Source of the DNA: Pseudomonas sp. B33.4
GTDB taxonomy: Bacteria; Pseudomonadota; Gammaproteobacteria; Pseudomonadales; Pseudomonadaceae
NCBI RefSeq assembly: GCF_034555375.1
Contig: NZ_CP140706.1
Location: 177,001 to 241,000 of the forward strand
DNA: 64,000 bases
Direction of reading: 5' to 3'
In this document: positions 36,512-48,280 of the stretch, in pieces
Layout of the letters: every line of letters begins with the position of its first letter
How positions within the stretch are numbered: the first letter of the stretch is position 1
Program-made: the position numbers and the translations under genes
The notes under the pieces: model-generated
Told to the model about the DNA's origin: nothing
What the model saw: the letters and a program-made list of their open reading frames with translations, nothing else
The model's database searches: none

Positions 36512-37582
36512 ATGGACGGTACTTCTGCAAGTCGCCAGCGACACAATGCGGCCCAGCGATCAGCACATATTCGCGAAGTGGTGCTGGCCAAAGGCGTCGA
36601 ATTGCGTGATCGCTACCCGATTCTCAAGCATCAGGATGCGCTGGGCGCGGGGATTCTGGCGTTTGCCCTGATCGGGATGATCGGCTCGGCGACGCTGTAC
36701 ATCACCGGCCATATGGCGTGGTGGGCGTGCCTGTTGCTCAATGCGTTTTTCGCTTCGCTGACCCATGAGCTGGAGCACGACCTGATCCACAGCATGTATT
36801 TCCGCAAGCAACGCGTGCCGCACAATTTGATGATGGGTCTGGTGTGGCTGGCGCGGCCGAGCACGATCAATCCGTGGATTCGTCGGCATCTGCACCTCAA
36901 TCACCACAAGGTCTCCGGCACCGAAACCGACATGGAAGAACGCGCGATCACCAACGGCGAGCCGTGGGGTTTTGCGCGGTTGCTGATGGTTGGCGATAAC
37001 GTGATGTCGGCGTTTATCCGCATGCTGCGGGCCAAGACCTGGGCGCACAAGTTCAGCATCATCAAGCGCACGCTGAAGGTCTACGCGCCGCTGGCGCTGG
37101 TGCATTGGGGCGCGTGGTATGTGTTTCTCGGTTTTCATGCGGCCAACGGCATCGCGTACCTGCTGGGTGCGCCGATCGAATGGTCAGCAACCACGTTGTC
37201 GGTGATGCAGGTAATTGATATCGCCGCTGTGGTGATCATCGGTCCGAACGTGTTGCGCACGTTCTGCCTGCACTTCATCAGCTCGAACATGCATTACTAC
37301 GGGGACGTTGAACTGGGCAATGTGCTGCAACAGTGCCAGGTGTTGAACCCTTGGTGGTTGTGGCCGTTGCAGGCGTTCTGCTTCAACTTTGGCAGCAGTC
37401 ACGGGATTCATCATTTTGTCGTGAAGGAACCGTTTTATATCCGCCAGATGACCGTGCCGGTGGCGCATAAGGTGATGCGTGAGATGGGCGTGCGGTTTAA
37501 TGATTTCGGCACGTTTGGGCGGGCTAACCGGTTTGTTCGTCGGGATGAGATCGCGGTGTCTGGTGAGGTGGTGGAGGCCTGA
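36512..37582 (+). CDS. Fatty-acid-desaturase-family membrane di-iron protein
   Basis: 356 residues with four or more hydrophobic segments and three His boxes: HELEHDLIH, HLHLNHH and HGIHH. This is the FA_desaturase superfamily but not close to DesA, and is nearer to hydroxylases/desaturases of the AlkB-like branch. Substrate unknown. The divergent AraC regulator with a lipid-sensing-type domain supports a lipid or hydrocarbon substrate (inference). Confidence 0.82.
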   Translation: MDGTSASRQRHNAAQRSAHIREVVLAKGVELRDRYPILKHQDALGAGILAFALIGMIGSATLYITGHMAWWACLLLNAFFASLTHELEHDLIHSMYFRKQRVPHNLMMGLVWLARPSTINPWIRRHLHLNHHKVSGTETDMEERAITNGEPWGFARLLMVGDNVMSAFIRMLRAKTWAHKFSIIKRTLKVYAPLALVHWGAWYVFLGFHAANGIAYLLGAPIEWSATTLSVMQVIDIAAVVIIGPNVLRTFCLHFISSNMHYYGDVELGNVLQQCQVLNPWWLWPLQAFCFNFGSSHGIHHFVVKEPFYIRQMTVPVAHKVMREMGVRFNDFGTFGRANRFVRRDEIAVSGEVVEA

Positions 37583-37591
37583 CACTGCTTA

Positions 37592-37747
37592 CCCTCACCC
37601 TAGCCCTCTCCCAGAGGGAGAGGGGACTGACCGAGTTGTTTGCGCTTGATACATCGACCTGAAACTGCGAGTCGAACTCAGGTTTGAAGAGCATGAAGAT
37701 CTGCTCCCTTTCCCCCTCTCCCTCCGGGAGAGGGCTGGGGTGAGGGG
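37592..37747. repeat. Dispersed inverted-repeat element, copy A
   Basis: 156-bp unit bounded by CCCTCACCCTAGCCCTCTCC and its near-inverse GGGAGAGGGCTGGGGTGAGG. Between the ends is a less palindromic core with ATCGACCTGAAA. Four more copies occur at 45.3, 55.1, 58.0 and 61.8 kb. It lies between convergent genes. Confidence 0.9.
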
Positions 37748-37762
37748 CTTTTGATCTTCCCC

Positions 37763-40199
<2,437 letters not shown>

Positions 40200-40203
<4 letters not shown>

Positions 40204-41798
40204 GCGTGTCTCCAGCGGGTCGCGCGAATTTCCAGGCGTTGGCCAATGAGGTTGAGCAGGGCGCCGGTGAGACCGACGAAAAGCATGCCGGCCATGATCA
40301 AATCCATGCGCAGCAGTTGTTGTGCGCCGATCATCTGGCTGCCGATGCCGCCGTTGGACGGCATGAAGTATTCCGCGCCGATAGTGCCGAGCCAGGCGTA
40401 GATCAGGCTCAGTCTGAGGCCGGCGAAAATTCCCGGCGCGGCACCCGGCAGTACCAGCCGACGCAGGCGTTGGCCGAGGCTAAGACGCAACACTTGAGCG
40501 GCTTCGTTGAGTTGTGGCGAGAGGTTGGCGACGCTGCGTTGGGTGGCGATAAACAGCGGAAAGAAGGCGGCGAGGGCGACGAACACCCACTTGGCCAGTT
40601 CACCGAGACCGAACCACGCGGTGAGCAGCGGCACCCAGGCGAAGATGGCGATCTGACGGAGGGCGGCGAGGGTCGGGCCGAGCAGGCGTTCGCTGATGTT
40701 CGACAGACCCAGCAACAGGCCCAGGGCAAACCCGAGACCGCCGCCGAGCAACAGGCCACCGAGTGTACGACCAAGACTGAGGGCCATACCGCTGATCAGC
40801 GTGCCATCGAGCAGACCGTCCCAGGCAGTGATCAACACCGCCAATGGGCTGACCAGAATGTTGGCGTCGACCCACTGCTGCTCACTCGCCAATTGCCACA
40901 GCGCCAGCAGGCTCAGCGGCAGCAGCCACGGTTGCAGGCGCTGCCAGCCTTCATAACGCGGGCCGCGACGAATTTCGGCGGTGGCGGGGTGCGGCCAGTG
41001 CACCAGTTTGCGGTCGAGCAGACCGATGCCGCGATCCATCGCCACGCCGATTACACCGATCACCACGATGCACACGAAAACGATGTCGAGCATGAACAAC
41101 TGCCGCGCCCAGACCATCAGGTAGCCGATGCCTTCGCTGGAGGCGAGCAGTTCGACTGCCAGTAACGATGTCCAGCCAGCCGCCAGCGCCAGACGCACGC
41201 CGGCCATGAACGCGGGAAGAGCGGCGGGCAGAACCAGGCGACGAATCAGCAGATGCGGCGGCAGACGTAAAACAGCGGCGGCTTCACGTAATTTCGGTTG
41301 TGCGTCACGCACGCCGACCAGCGTATGCAGGGTCACCGGCACCACGACGGCTTTGATCAGCACCACCAGTTTCAGCACTTCGCCGATGCCGAAAAACACC
41401 ATGAACAGCGGGATCCACGCCAGCGTCGGTATTTGCGAAAGTCCGGCGAAGGTGGGGAAGATCAAACGTTCAAGACGACGATTGAATCCCAGCGCGGCGC
41501 CGAGCACAGCACCCGCCGAAATCCCTGCGAGCAAACCCCAGAACAAACGTTGCAGGCTGATCCACAAATGGCTCCACAATTCGCCTTGAGACAGCTCGAC
41601 AGCACTGTTCCACACCAGCGACGGCGCGGGCAGGATCTGCTCGCTCATCCATTCATTGCGTGCGGCCAGCCACCACAGAGCGAAGAGGCTGAGCGGCAGC
41701 AGCCATGGCAACAGGCGTTGGTTCAGGCTGGGCCAGGTACGGCGGCTTTTCAGCGGCGGCACGGGTAGGGGGAGACTGAGCAAGGATTGGCGGGCCAT
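40200..41798 (-). CDS. atsB: AtsB, double-length fused ABC permease
   Basis: 532 residues, about twice the usual length. Two BPD_transp_1 halves are seen, each with its own EAA loop: REAAAVLRLPPHLLIRRLVL at about residue 150 and NEAAQVLRLSLGQRLRRLVL at about residue 430. A linker of about 40 residues joins them. One chain thus makes the whole channel. Matches the AtsB layout known for pseudomonads. CGGAGGTCACCC precedes ATG. First gene of the atsBCA unit, divergent from atsR. Confidence 0.92.
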
Positions 41799-41841
41799 GG
41801 GTGACCTCCGTTGTCGGGTTGGCTCAAGATCAAGATCAAAA

Positions 41842-41910
41842 GATCGCAGCCTTCGGCAGCTCCTACATGGAATTGCGTGGCCCCTGTAGGAGCTGCCGAA
41901 GGCTGCGATC
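41842..41910. repeat. REP palindrome between atsB and atsR
   Basis: Inverted GATCGCAGCCTTCGGCAGC unit, close to the atsB start, so it would lie in its 5' leader or promoter region, an uncommon place for a REP. Confidence 0.85.
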
Positions 41911-42185
41911 CTTAGCGGTATTAGCTAAAAATAAATAGTTATAACAATGTCGATATGGATTCTTTTAAGAGATAAGCGAGGCCATTTAAGGCCTCCAGCC
42001 CACGCGCATCCAATGCATTCGAAGAATATTTTCCATGCTGTTAATGCATATGCCGCTGCAAGCCCCGCCATTTCCTGCTTAGATCCAAAAGATATAAAAA
42101 TGTGCATTTATAGTATTTAAGTGCAGGTGTTCATTCGGCCTACTTTCGGCTCCTCAACGCCCGTCGTGATCAAGGAGCTGCACCC
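41911..42185. promoter_or_regulatory. AT-rich control region between atsB and atsR
   Basis: Markedly AT-richer than its surroundings. It holds ATCCAATGCATT (42008-42019) and TAATGCATAT (42042-42051), the two halves of a motif found fused before the TonB receptor gene, and TATAGT (42109-42114) without a good -35, as expected for an activated promoter of atsR. No gene is seen. Confidence 0.6.
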
Positions 42186-43199
42186 ATGAACTTTCCCTTC
42201 AAACGTGTTCTCAGTCTGTTTGCCGCTCCTGCTCTGGCGGGCCTGCTGGCGTTCACCGCGCATGCCGACGAACTCAAGGAAATCAGAATCGCCGTGCCCG
42301 ACCTGAGCGCCGGAACCCAGCACAGCGGCGGCGGTGTGGTGGATGTGTTGCGCGATCAGCAGATTTTCGAAAAGGCCTTCGCTGAGCAGGGCATCAAGAT
42401 TCAGTGGAGTTTCTTCAAAGGCGCCGGGCCGGTGATCAATGAGGCATTCGCCAATGGCCAGGTTGATCTGGCGTATCTGGGCGATCTGGCGGCAATCATC
42501 GGCAAGTCCAATGGCCTCGATACGCGGTTGCTCAGCGCCAGTGCGCGTGGAGTAAAACAGTATCTTGGCGTGGTGCCGGGGTCAGGGATCAAGACTCTGC
42601 AGGATCTGAAAGGCAAGCGCGTGGCGATCTTCCGTGGCACGGCAACGCAGCTGTCGTTTGATGCGGCGCTGGCCAGTCAGGGTTTGAGCGAGAAGGATCT
42701 GAAGGTCATCAATCTGGATTTCAACGCAGCGGTCGCGGCGTTGGCAGCCAAGCAGATCGATGCGTCCTGGGGCAGTTCCGGGTTAACCGCATTGCAGGCC
42801 AAAGGGCTGGCCGAACTGCCGCTCAACACCAAGGATCTCGGCGGTGCGGGTAGTGTGCAGTCGGTGCTGGTCGGCACGGGCAAGTTTGTCGATGCGCACC
42901 CGGAAGTCGTGGCCAAGCTGCTCAAGGCCCAACAGCAGGCTGTTGAGTGGTTGACGCAGGACAGCAACAAGGCTGCTTACGTGCAATTGGTCTCAGGATT
43001 GGCGAGTTATCCGCCGGTGATTCTGACGCAGGATCTGCAGGATCAGAAGTTGAGCGAAGTGTTCCCATCGACGCTGGATCCGGTGTTCCTTGGCAGTCTG
43101 CAGGACAAGGTCGATCTGGCGGCGCAGCAGAAGCTGATTCGCAAGCCGTTCAAGGTGAATGATTGGGTGGCGCCTGAGTTGGCGGCGGCCAAACTCTGA
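42186..43199 (+). CDS. atsR: AtsR, periplasmic sulfate-ester-binding protein
   Basis: 337 residues of the SsuA/TauA-like family, with a signal peptide ending near TAHAD. Motifs: GTQHSGGGVVDVL, GAGPVINEAFANGQVDLAYLG (ligand pocket) and GKRVAIFRGTATQLSFD. It would deliver esters to AtsBC, whose genes are divergently transcribed. AAGGAG precedes the ATG. Confidence 0.9.
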   Translation: MNFPFKRVLSLFAAPALAGLLAFTAHADELKEIRIAVPDLSAGTQHSGGGVVDVLRDQQIFEKAFAEQGIKIQWSFFKGAGPVINEAFANGQVDLAYLGDLAAIIGKSNGLDTRLLSASARGVKQYLGVVPGSGIKTLQDLKGKRVAIFRGTATQLSFDAALASQGLSEKDLKVINLDFNAAVAALAAKQIDASWGSSGLTALQAKGLAELPLNTKDLGGAGSVQSVLVGTGKFVDAHPEVVAKLLKAQQQAVEWLTQDSNKAAYVQLVSGLASYPPVILTQDLQDQKLSEVFPSTLDPVFLGSLQDKVDLAAQQKLIRKPFKVNDWVAPELAAAKL

Positions 43200-43223
43200 A
43201 TCTCTAGCGTTTGACCCGGTGCC

Positions 43224-43288
43224 ATCGCGAGCAGGCTCACTCCTACATTTGGGATGCGTTCCCCTGTAGGAGTAAGCCTGCTCGCGAT
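43224..43288. repeat. REP palindrome after atsR
   Basis: Inverted GAGCAGGCTCACTCC unit between convergent atsR and the LysR gene. Confidence 0.9.
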
Positions 43289-43294
43289 AGCGTC

Positions 43295-44215
43295 CTAAAC
43301 GGCGACGCTGACTTCCTGCCGATCCACCGCCACCAACGTCTCGATCATCGCCCTTGCCGCCGGCGACAAGCGAAATCCGGTGCGGCTGACGATCCCGCAG
43401 CGCGCATTCATGCTCTCCAGGTTCTGCGGCAGATTGCGCCAGTGCAGCAACACCAGCGAGCCCTTGGCAATGTCCTCGACAAACGCCTCTTCCGTACCGA
43501 CGCCGATCGCATTCGATTGCAGCACCACCTTCACCAGCGCCGGAAAGTGCTCAGTCTCGATGGTCGGTGAAAAATCGATGCGGCCACTGAGGTTTGCCAG
43601 CAATTTGCGAATGCCCGGCGGGATCAGCGTGGTCGCCAGCGGGTAGTCGAACATGTCGTTGGTCGACAGGCTTTCCTTGGCCAATAACGGATGCCCCGGC
43701 CGGCAAAAAAACACACCGCGTTTTGGCGTCAGTGCCTGGGTCTGGAAGTTCGGGTCGGACTCGAAATGGCGGATGTCGGCAATAAAGAATTCGATCTCTT
43801 CACGGCTCAACGCGCGACTGAGTTTTTCCCAGTTATCCACCTGAAAACAGGTGCGCACTTTCGGGTGCGCATTGATGAATTGCGCCACCGCGTCCGGTAC
43901 CAGTTTCACCGCTGGCGCCGGGCCGCAACCGAAGTGCACCTCACCGGCATCGAGCTTGGTCATCTGCGTCACTTCGGCGCTGAGCAGCGCGGCACCTTGG
44001 ACCAGGCTCAAGGCGTGTTGCAGCACCACCTGGCCCTCAGGCGTGGGGCGCAAATCTTTGTTGCCGCGATCCACCAGCACGCAGCCGAACTCCTGCTCGA
44101 GCCCCTGAATACTGCGGCTGAACGCCGGTTGAGTGATGCCCATCGCATCCGCCGCACGGACAAAACTGCGGTGTTCGTTGAGGGCGATGAAGTAACGCAA
44201 CTGGCGAAGATCCAT
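43295..44215 (-). CDS. LysR-family regulator, probable SftR (sulfate-ester regulator)
   Basis: 306 residues from the ATG at 44215, which has GGAAAAG five bases before it; an ATG at 44230 would add five residues. HTH at about 1-60 (MDLRQLRYFIALNEH, ITQPAFSRSIQGLEQEFG), effector domain from about 85, beginning HFGCGPAPA. Divergent from atsK and flanked by atsR, the position and partners of SftR in other pseudomonads; SftR governs ats genes and asf genes. A paralogue with the same FGCGPAPA motif lies at 47.3 kb, so which one is the true SftR is not settled. Confidence 0.82.
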   Translation of the reverse strand: MDLRQLRYFIALNEHRSFVRAADAMGITQPAFSRSIQGLEQEFGCVLVDRGNKDLRPTPEGQVVLQHALSLVQGAALLSAEVTQMTKLDAGEVHFGCGPAPAVKLVPDAVAQFINAHPKVRTCFQVDNWEKLSRALSREEIEFFIADIRHFESDPNFQTQALTPKRGVFFCRPGHPLLAKESLSTNDMFDYPLATTLIPPGIRKLLANLSGRIDFSPTIETEHFPALVKVVLQSNAIGVGTEEAFVEDIAKGSLVLLHWRNLPQNLESMNARCGIVSRTGFRLSPAARAMIETLVAVDRQEVSVAV

Positions 44216-44290
44216 ATGCTTTTCCGGCATCCTAAAAATAGCTCGAAGGCATTTGCGACGAGGGTTGCTAGAGGTTTTAAATGCAAGCTC

Positions 44291-44327
44291 TTATTCCGTC
44301 AACGAAGCATGCGAATATCTATTAGAT
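44291..44327 (+). promoter_or_regulatory. TTATTCC element and probable promoter of atsK
   Basis: CTTATTCCGTCAACGAA about 100 bp before atsK, with TCAACG as a poor -35 and TTAGAT 17 bp on as a poor -10. The left part is nearly identical to elements at 55343 and 58686. Confidence 0.5.
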
Positions 44328-44396
44328 GTAAATGGAATATAGATAGAGCGTTGTTTCGCTGCCGTCCAACCGTAAGCAGTCGATGAGGGTCTACCC

Positions 44397-45305
44397 ATGA
44401 GCAATGCCGCACTCGCAGTAAAACCCGCTGTCCACGCGCTGGAAATTCATCCGGTGGCCGGTCGTATCGGCGCCGAGATTCGTGGCGTGCATTTGTCCGG
44501 TGAGCTGGACGCCGCCACCGTCGAAGCCATTCAACAGGCACTGGTTCAGTACAAAGTCGTGTTCTTCCGCGAACAGACCCAACTCGACGATCAGCGTCAG
44601 GAGGCCTTCGCCCATCTGCTCGGCGAGCCGGTGGCGCACCCGACCGTGCCGTCGCGTGAAGGCACGCGTTATCTGCTTGAGCTGGACGGCGCTGAAGGCC
44701 AGCGCGCCAACTCCTGGCACACCGACGTGACCTTCGTCGACGCCTACCCGAAAGCCTCGATCCTGCGCTCGGTGGTCGCCCCGGCCTTCGGCGGCGACAC
44801 GCTGTGGGCCAACACCGCGACGGCGTACAACGGCTTGCCGATCGAGCTGCGTGAACTGGCCGACAAACTGGTCGCCGTGCACAGCAACGAATACGACTAC
44901 GCCAGCGCCAAGCCGGACGTCTCGGCGGAGAAGCTTGAGCGCTATCGCAAGGTCTTCACCTCCACCGTTTACGAGACTGAGCACCCGGTGGTCCGCGTAC
45001 ACCCGATCAGCGGCGAGAAGAGCTTGCTGCTGGGGCATTTCGTCAAACGCATCAAGGGTTATTCGCAGGCGGATTCGGCACACCTGTTCGGGCTGTTGCA
45101 GAGCCATGTGATCCGTCAGGAAAACACCGTGCGCTGGCGCTGGAAGGCCGGTGACGTGGCGATCTGGGATAACCGCTCGACGCAGCACTATGCGATTGAT
45201 GATTACGGGACTCAGGATCGCGTGGTGCGTCGGGTGACGTTGAAGGGTGAAGTGCCGGTTGGAGCTTCGGGACAGCGTAGCCAGACCATCAAAGGTCGCG
45301 ATTGA
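44397..45305 (+). CDS. atsK: AtsK, alkylsulfatase Fe(II)/2-oxoglutarate dioxygenase
   Basis: Cleaves medium-chain alkyl sulfates oxidatively to the aldehyde and sulfate, using O2 and 2-oxoglutarate. 302 residues, nearly identical in length to P. putida AtsK. Iron ligands fall at the same numbers as I recall for AtsK: His108 and Asp110 in SWHTDVTF and His264 in RSTQHYAID; Arg275 and Arg279 bind oxoglutarate and sulfate. It belongs to the TauD family, but the residues agree with AtsK. Cytoplasmic. A dispersed repeat follows. Confidence 0.93.
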   Translation: MSNAALAVKPAVHALEIHPVAGRIGAEIRGVHLSGELDAATVEAIQQALVQYKVVFFREQTQLDDQRQEAFAHLLGEPVAHPTVPSREGTRYLLELDGAEGQRANSWHTDVTFVDAYPKASILRSVVAPAFGGDTLWANTATAYNGLPIELRELADKLVAVHSNEYDYASAKPDVSAEKLERYRKVFTSTVYETEHPVVRVHPISGEKSLLLGHFVKRIKGYSQADSAHLFGLLQSHVIRQENTVRWRWKAGDVAIWDNRSTQHYAIDDYGTQDRVVRRVTLKGEVPVGASGQRSQTIKGRD

Positions 45306-45315
45306 AGATCAAAAG

Positions 45316-45494
45316 CCCCTCACCCCAGCCCTCTCCCAGAGGGAGAGGGAGCCGACCGAGTTGTCTCGCGTTATGCATCGACCTGAAAGATATTTATCGA
45401 TTATGGATTCGGTGAAGCACGATCAGGTCGGTGTACCTCTGAAATATCTCCCATTCAGTCCCCTCTCCCTTCGGGAGAGGGTTAGGGTGAGGGG
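45316..45494. repeat. Dispersed inverted-repeat element, copy B
   Basis: 179 bp, ends CCCCTCACCCCAGCCCTCTC and GAGAGGGTTAGGGTGAGGGG, between convergent atsK and the second sulfatase gene; core includes CATCGACCTGAAAGA. Confidence 0.9.
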
Positions 45495-45503
45495 CTCTTC
45501 CCA

Positions 45504-47120
45504 CTACCAAACACCAATCTGAACAACCTTCTCGGCTTCCGGCTCACCATAACGAAACCGCTGCCCACGCAAATCAATCTCCTGATGACTGATCGTCGTG
45601 CGCCGCTTCAACCCGCGCACCCACTCAAACAAATACCCCGCGTGTTCCTCGCGCACCGCCGCATACGCCGGTTCATCACCCAAATCATGCAACTCCTGCG
45701 GATCATTCAGCAGATCAAACAACTGCGGTCGAAAACCGTCGTACGCCAGGTATTTCCAGCGCTCGCTGCGCACCATGGTCATGCGGCAACGGTCGATCGG
45801 CTGGCCCAGACGCTCACGCGCCGGCGCCTGAAAGGCGTAGTCGTATTCGCTGATTGCATAGCGTCGCCAGTCCGGATTTTCGCCGTGCAGAAGCGGGATC
45901 AACGATCTCCCCTCAAGCCGATGCTCCGCCCCCGGCAATCCCAGTGCTTCAAGAAAGGTCGGCAACGCATCAATGGTTTCCGCCAGTCGATCATCGACTG
46001 TCCCGCGCGTCGTATCCGCCGCCACCCGAGGGTCACGAACGATCAACGGCACCCCCACCGCCTGCTCCAGCAAAAACTCCTTCTCGCCGAGCCAGTGATC
46101 ACCGAGGAAATCGCCGTGATCGCTGGTGAACACGATCAACGTGTCATCCCAGCGGCCATTGCTCTGCAGAAAATCGAACAGCCGTCCGAGTTGATCATCC
46201 ACCTGCTTGATCAAACCCATGTACGTAGGGATTACAGTCAATCGTACTGAGTCGCGGGAGAAGTTGAGGCTTTCCTCATGCTGGCGAAAGGCAGTGTATA
46301 CGGGGTGTTTGCTGGCTTCGGAGGGCGTCGCTCGGACCGCTTCGAGAATCGATTTCGTACTGTACAAGGCGTGGTACGGCGCTGGTACGATGTAGGGCCA
46401 GTGCGGTTTGATATAGGAAAGGTGTAAACACCACGATTTCTCGCCTTGCTCGGTGATGAAGTCGATGGCTCGATTTGTAGTGTAGACAGTCTCTGAGTGT
46501 TGCTCGGGAATTCGTGCTGGCAAATTCGAATGACGCATTTTCCAACCGCTGAGGATTTCGCCGTTCTCACCTTCGGCAGCATTGGCCCAGTCGTGCCAGG
46601 GATTTTTGCCGTCGAAACCGTGCTCGCGCAGGTAATGGGTGTAGGGCGCGGATTCGCGTTTGTCGTCGAACAGCGGATCGTCGGGATAGATGCCGTCGTG
46701 GCGCATGTACGGTTCGAAGCCGACTTCGTTGAGGATTTCGGCTTGCTCGCTGTCAGGATTGATCGCCAGCCGTTGCAAGGCATCGACATTCGCCGTGGCG
46801 TGGGTCTTGCCGACCAGTGCGGTACGGATGCCGTGCGGGCGCAGGTAATCGCCGATGGTCAGTTCTTCCAGCGGCAACGGCACGGCGTTCCACGCCACTT
46901 GATGGCTGCTGACGTAGCGACCGGTATAAGCCGACATCCGCGATGGGCCGCAGATCGTGCCTTGGGTGTAGGCGCGGCTGAAACGCACGCCGGCGGCAGC
47001 GAGGCGATCGATGTTGGGTGTGTGCAGGTGCGGATGGCCATAGCAGGACAGATAATCGCGGCGCAGTTGATCGCACATGATGTACAGCACGTTGCGCACG
47101 GGGTTTGGCGGGGTGGGCAT
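45504..47120 (-). CDS. Second sulfatase / phosphonate-monoester-hydrolase-type enzyme
   Basis: 538 residues from ATG at 47120 (a GTG at 47129 would add three). Type I sulfatase core: formylglycine precursor Cys57 in CGPSR, metal site IMCDQLRRDYL with Asp-Gln rather than Asp-Asp, and later TSDHGDFLGDH. The DQ variant is shared with choline sulfatases and phosphonate monoester hydrolases, so the substrate is probably not a simple aryl sulfate. No signal peptide. Bases 46195-46545 use codons rare elsewhere in the gene (TTA, CGA, ACA, GTA, TCA). Between atsK and a LysR gene, so part of the ester-scavenging set. Confidence 0.82.
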   Translation of the reverse strand: MPTPPNPVRNVLYIMCDQLRRDYLSCYGHPHLHTPNIDRLAAAGVRFSRAYTQGTICGPSRMSAYTGRYVSSHQVAWNAVPLPLEELTIGDYLRPHGIRTALVGKTHATANVDALQRLAINPDSEQAEILNEVGFEPYMRHDGIYPDDPLFDDKRESAPYTHYLREHGFDGKNPWHDWANAAEGENGEILSGWKMRHSNLPARIPEQHSETVYTTNRAIDFITEQGEKSWCLHLSYIKPHWPYIVPAPYHALYSTKSILEAVRATPSEASKHPVYTAFRQHEESLNFSRDSVRLTVIPTYMGLIKQVDDQLGRLFDFLQSNGRWDDTLIVFTSDHGDFLGDHWLGEKEFLLEQAVGVPLIVRDPRVAADTTRGTVDDRLAETIDALPTFLEALGLPGAEHRLEGRSLIPLLHGENPDWRRYAISEYDYAFQAPARERLGQPIDRCRMTMVRSERWKYLAYDGFRPQLFDLLNDPQELHDLGDEPAYAAVREEHAGYLFEWVRGLKRRTTISHQEIDLRGQRFRYGEPEAEKVVQIGVW

Positions 47121-47236
47121 GGGGTTCACCGGTCAATGGGACAGGCGAGGTATTTCGCTAGGCGTGGGGGTGTTCGGCAAGTGCATTTGGGGAATGGGTT
47201 TTATGCAGGCAGTGCATCGGTGCCTGCACTGACGCC

Positions 47237-47301
47237 ATCGCGAGCAGGCTCACTCCTACAGGTGAGCGCATTTCAAATGTAGGAGTGAGCCTGCTCGCGA
47301 T
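47237..47301. repeat. REP palindrome between sulfatase and LysR genes
   Basis: Inverted GAGCAGGCTCACTCC unit, upstream of the sulfatase and downstream of the LysR gene. Confidence 0.9.
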
Positions 47302-47310
47302 AACGGTAGA

Positions 47311-48255
47311 TCAGACAGCGAGTCCGTCCAGTGAACAGACTTCTTCATCCTCAGCATCAATCGCTTTGATCTGCTCAATCATCGCCTCGGCCAACGGCGA
47401 TAACCGATACCCTGCCCGGCTGACAATCCCATAGCGGGTGTATAGCTCCTCAAGATCATCCGCCAACCCTTCAATGCGCAAACACACCAACTCTCCCTTG
47501 GCTTGATGCAGCGCATCGGAATACGCCCCGACAATCCCGATCGCATCGGAGCGCAGCACCACGCTGAGCAGACTCGAGCTGTTTTCACACTCGACATTCG
47601 GGGTGAAATCCGGCCGTCCACTGAGATCGACAATGACCTTGCGCAGGTTCGGCGGACGAATGCTCACCGCCAGCGGATAGCTCATCAATTGCTCTGCGCT
47701 GACCTTATCGAAAGTCGCCAGCGGATGCCCTGCGCGGCAACAGAAATGCCATTTACGCGGCCGCAACCGGTGCGTCAGATAATCCGGATCCGCCTCGAAG
47801 TAGCGTGTGTCAGCGACAAAGAATTCGAACTCCTCGCTCATCAGGCGCTTGCTCAGGCTCTGCCAGTCATCGACCTGAAATTGCACCCGCGCTTTCGGAT
47901 AGCGCCCGATAAAGCTGCCGATCGCACGCGGAATCAATCCCGCCGCCGGCGCCGGCCCACAACCGAAACGCAATTCCCCAGCCTCCAGCCCATTGAACTG
48001 GCTGATCTCGTTGGCCATCTGCTTCGCACCACTGACCAGTCGCCGCGCATGTTCGAGCAGGACCTGACCCTGCTTGGTCGGCGGTAATTCCTTGCGCCCG
48101 CGATCGACCAACTGACAGCCAACGCTGTGCTCGAGTGCCTGAATGCTGCGGCTGAACGCCGACTGCGACAGGTTCACCGCCTGCGCGCCAGCCACAAAGC
48201 TGCGTTGTTCAGCCAGGGCGATGAAGTGACGAAGTTGACGCAAGTCGATATGCAT
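47311..48255 (-). CDS. LysR-family regulator of the sulfate-ester region
   Basis: 314 residues: HTH at about 3-62 (LRQLRHFIALAEQ, LSQSAFSRSIQALEHSVG), effector domain from about 90 (RFGCGPAPAAGLIPRAIG). It is a clear paralogue of the regulator at 43.3 kb over the whole length. Divergent from the TonB receptor gene; the intervening 165 bp contain an ATGCAT-based inverted repeat that also occurs, split, before atsR. Confidence 0.88.
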   Translation of the reverse strand: MHIDLRQLRHFIALAEQRSFVAGAQAVNLSQSAFSRSIQALEHSVGCQLVDRGRKELPPTKQGQVLLEHARRLVSGAKQMANEISQFNGLEAGELRFGCGPAPAAGLIPRAIGSFIGRYPKARVQFQVDDWQSLSKRLMSEEFEFFVADTRYFEADPDYLTHRLRPRKWHFCCRAGHPLATFDKVSAEQLMSYPLAVSIRPPNLRKVIVDLSGRPDFTPNVECENSSSLLSVVLRSDAIGIVGAYSDALHQAKGELVCLRIEGLADDLEELYTRYGIVSRAGYRLSPLAEAMIEQIKAIDAEDEEVCSLDGLAV

Positions 48256-48280
48256 TTTTCACATAAAAAATATCCGGGAA

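Noticed and set aside
41925..42107. 60-codon minus-strand frame in the atsB-atsR gap
   Set aside because: AT-rich, no ribosome site, Phe/Ile-rich product; better explained as a regulatory region with repeated ATGCAT motifs.
43200..43294. Hairpin after atsR considered as an intrinsic terminator
   Set aside because: It is a standard REP pair without T-run, matching four others in the window; may affect 3' ends but is not typical of a terminator.
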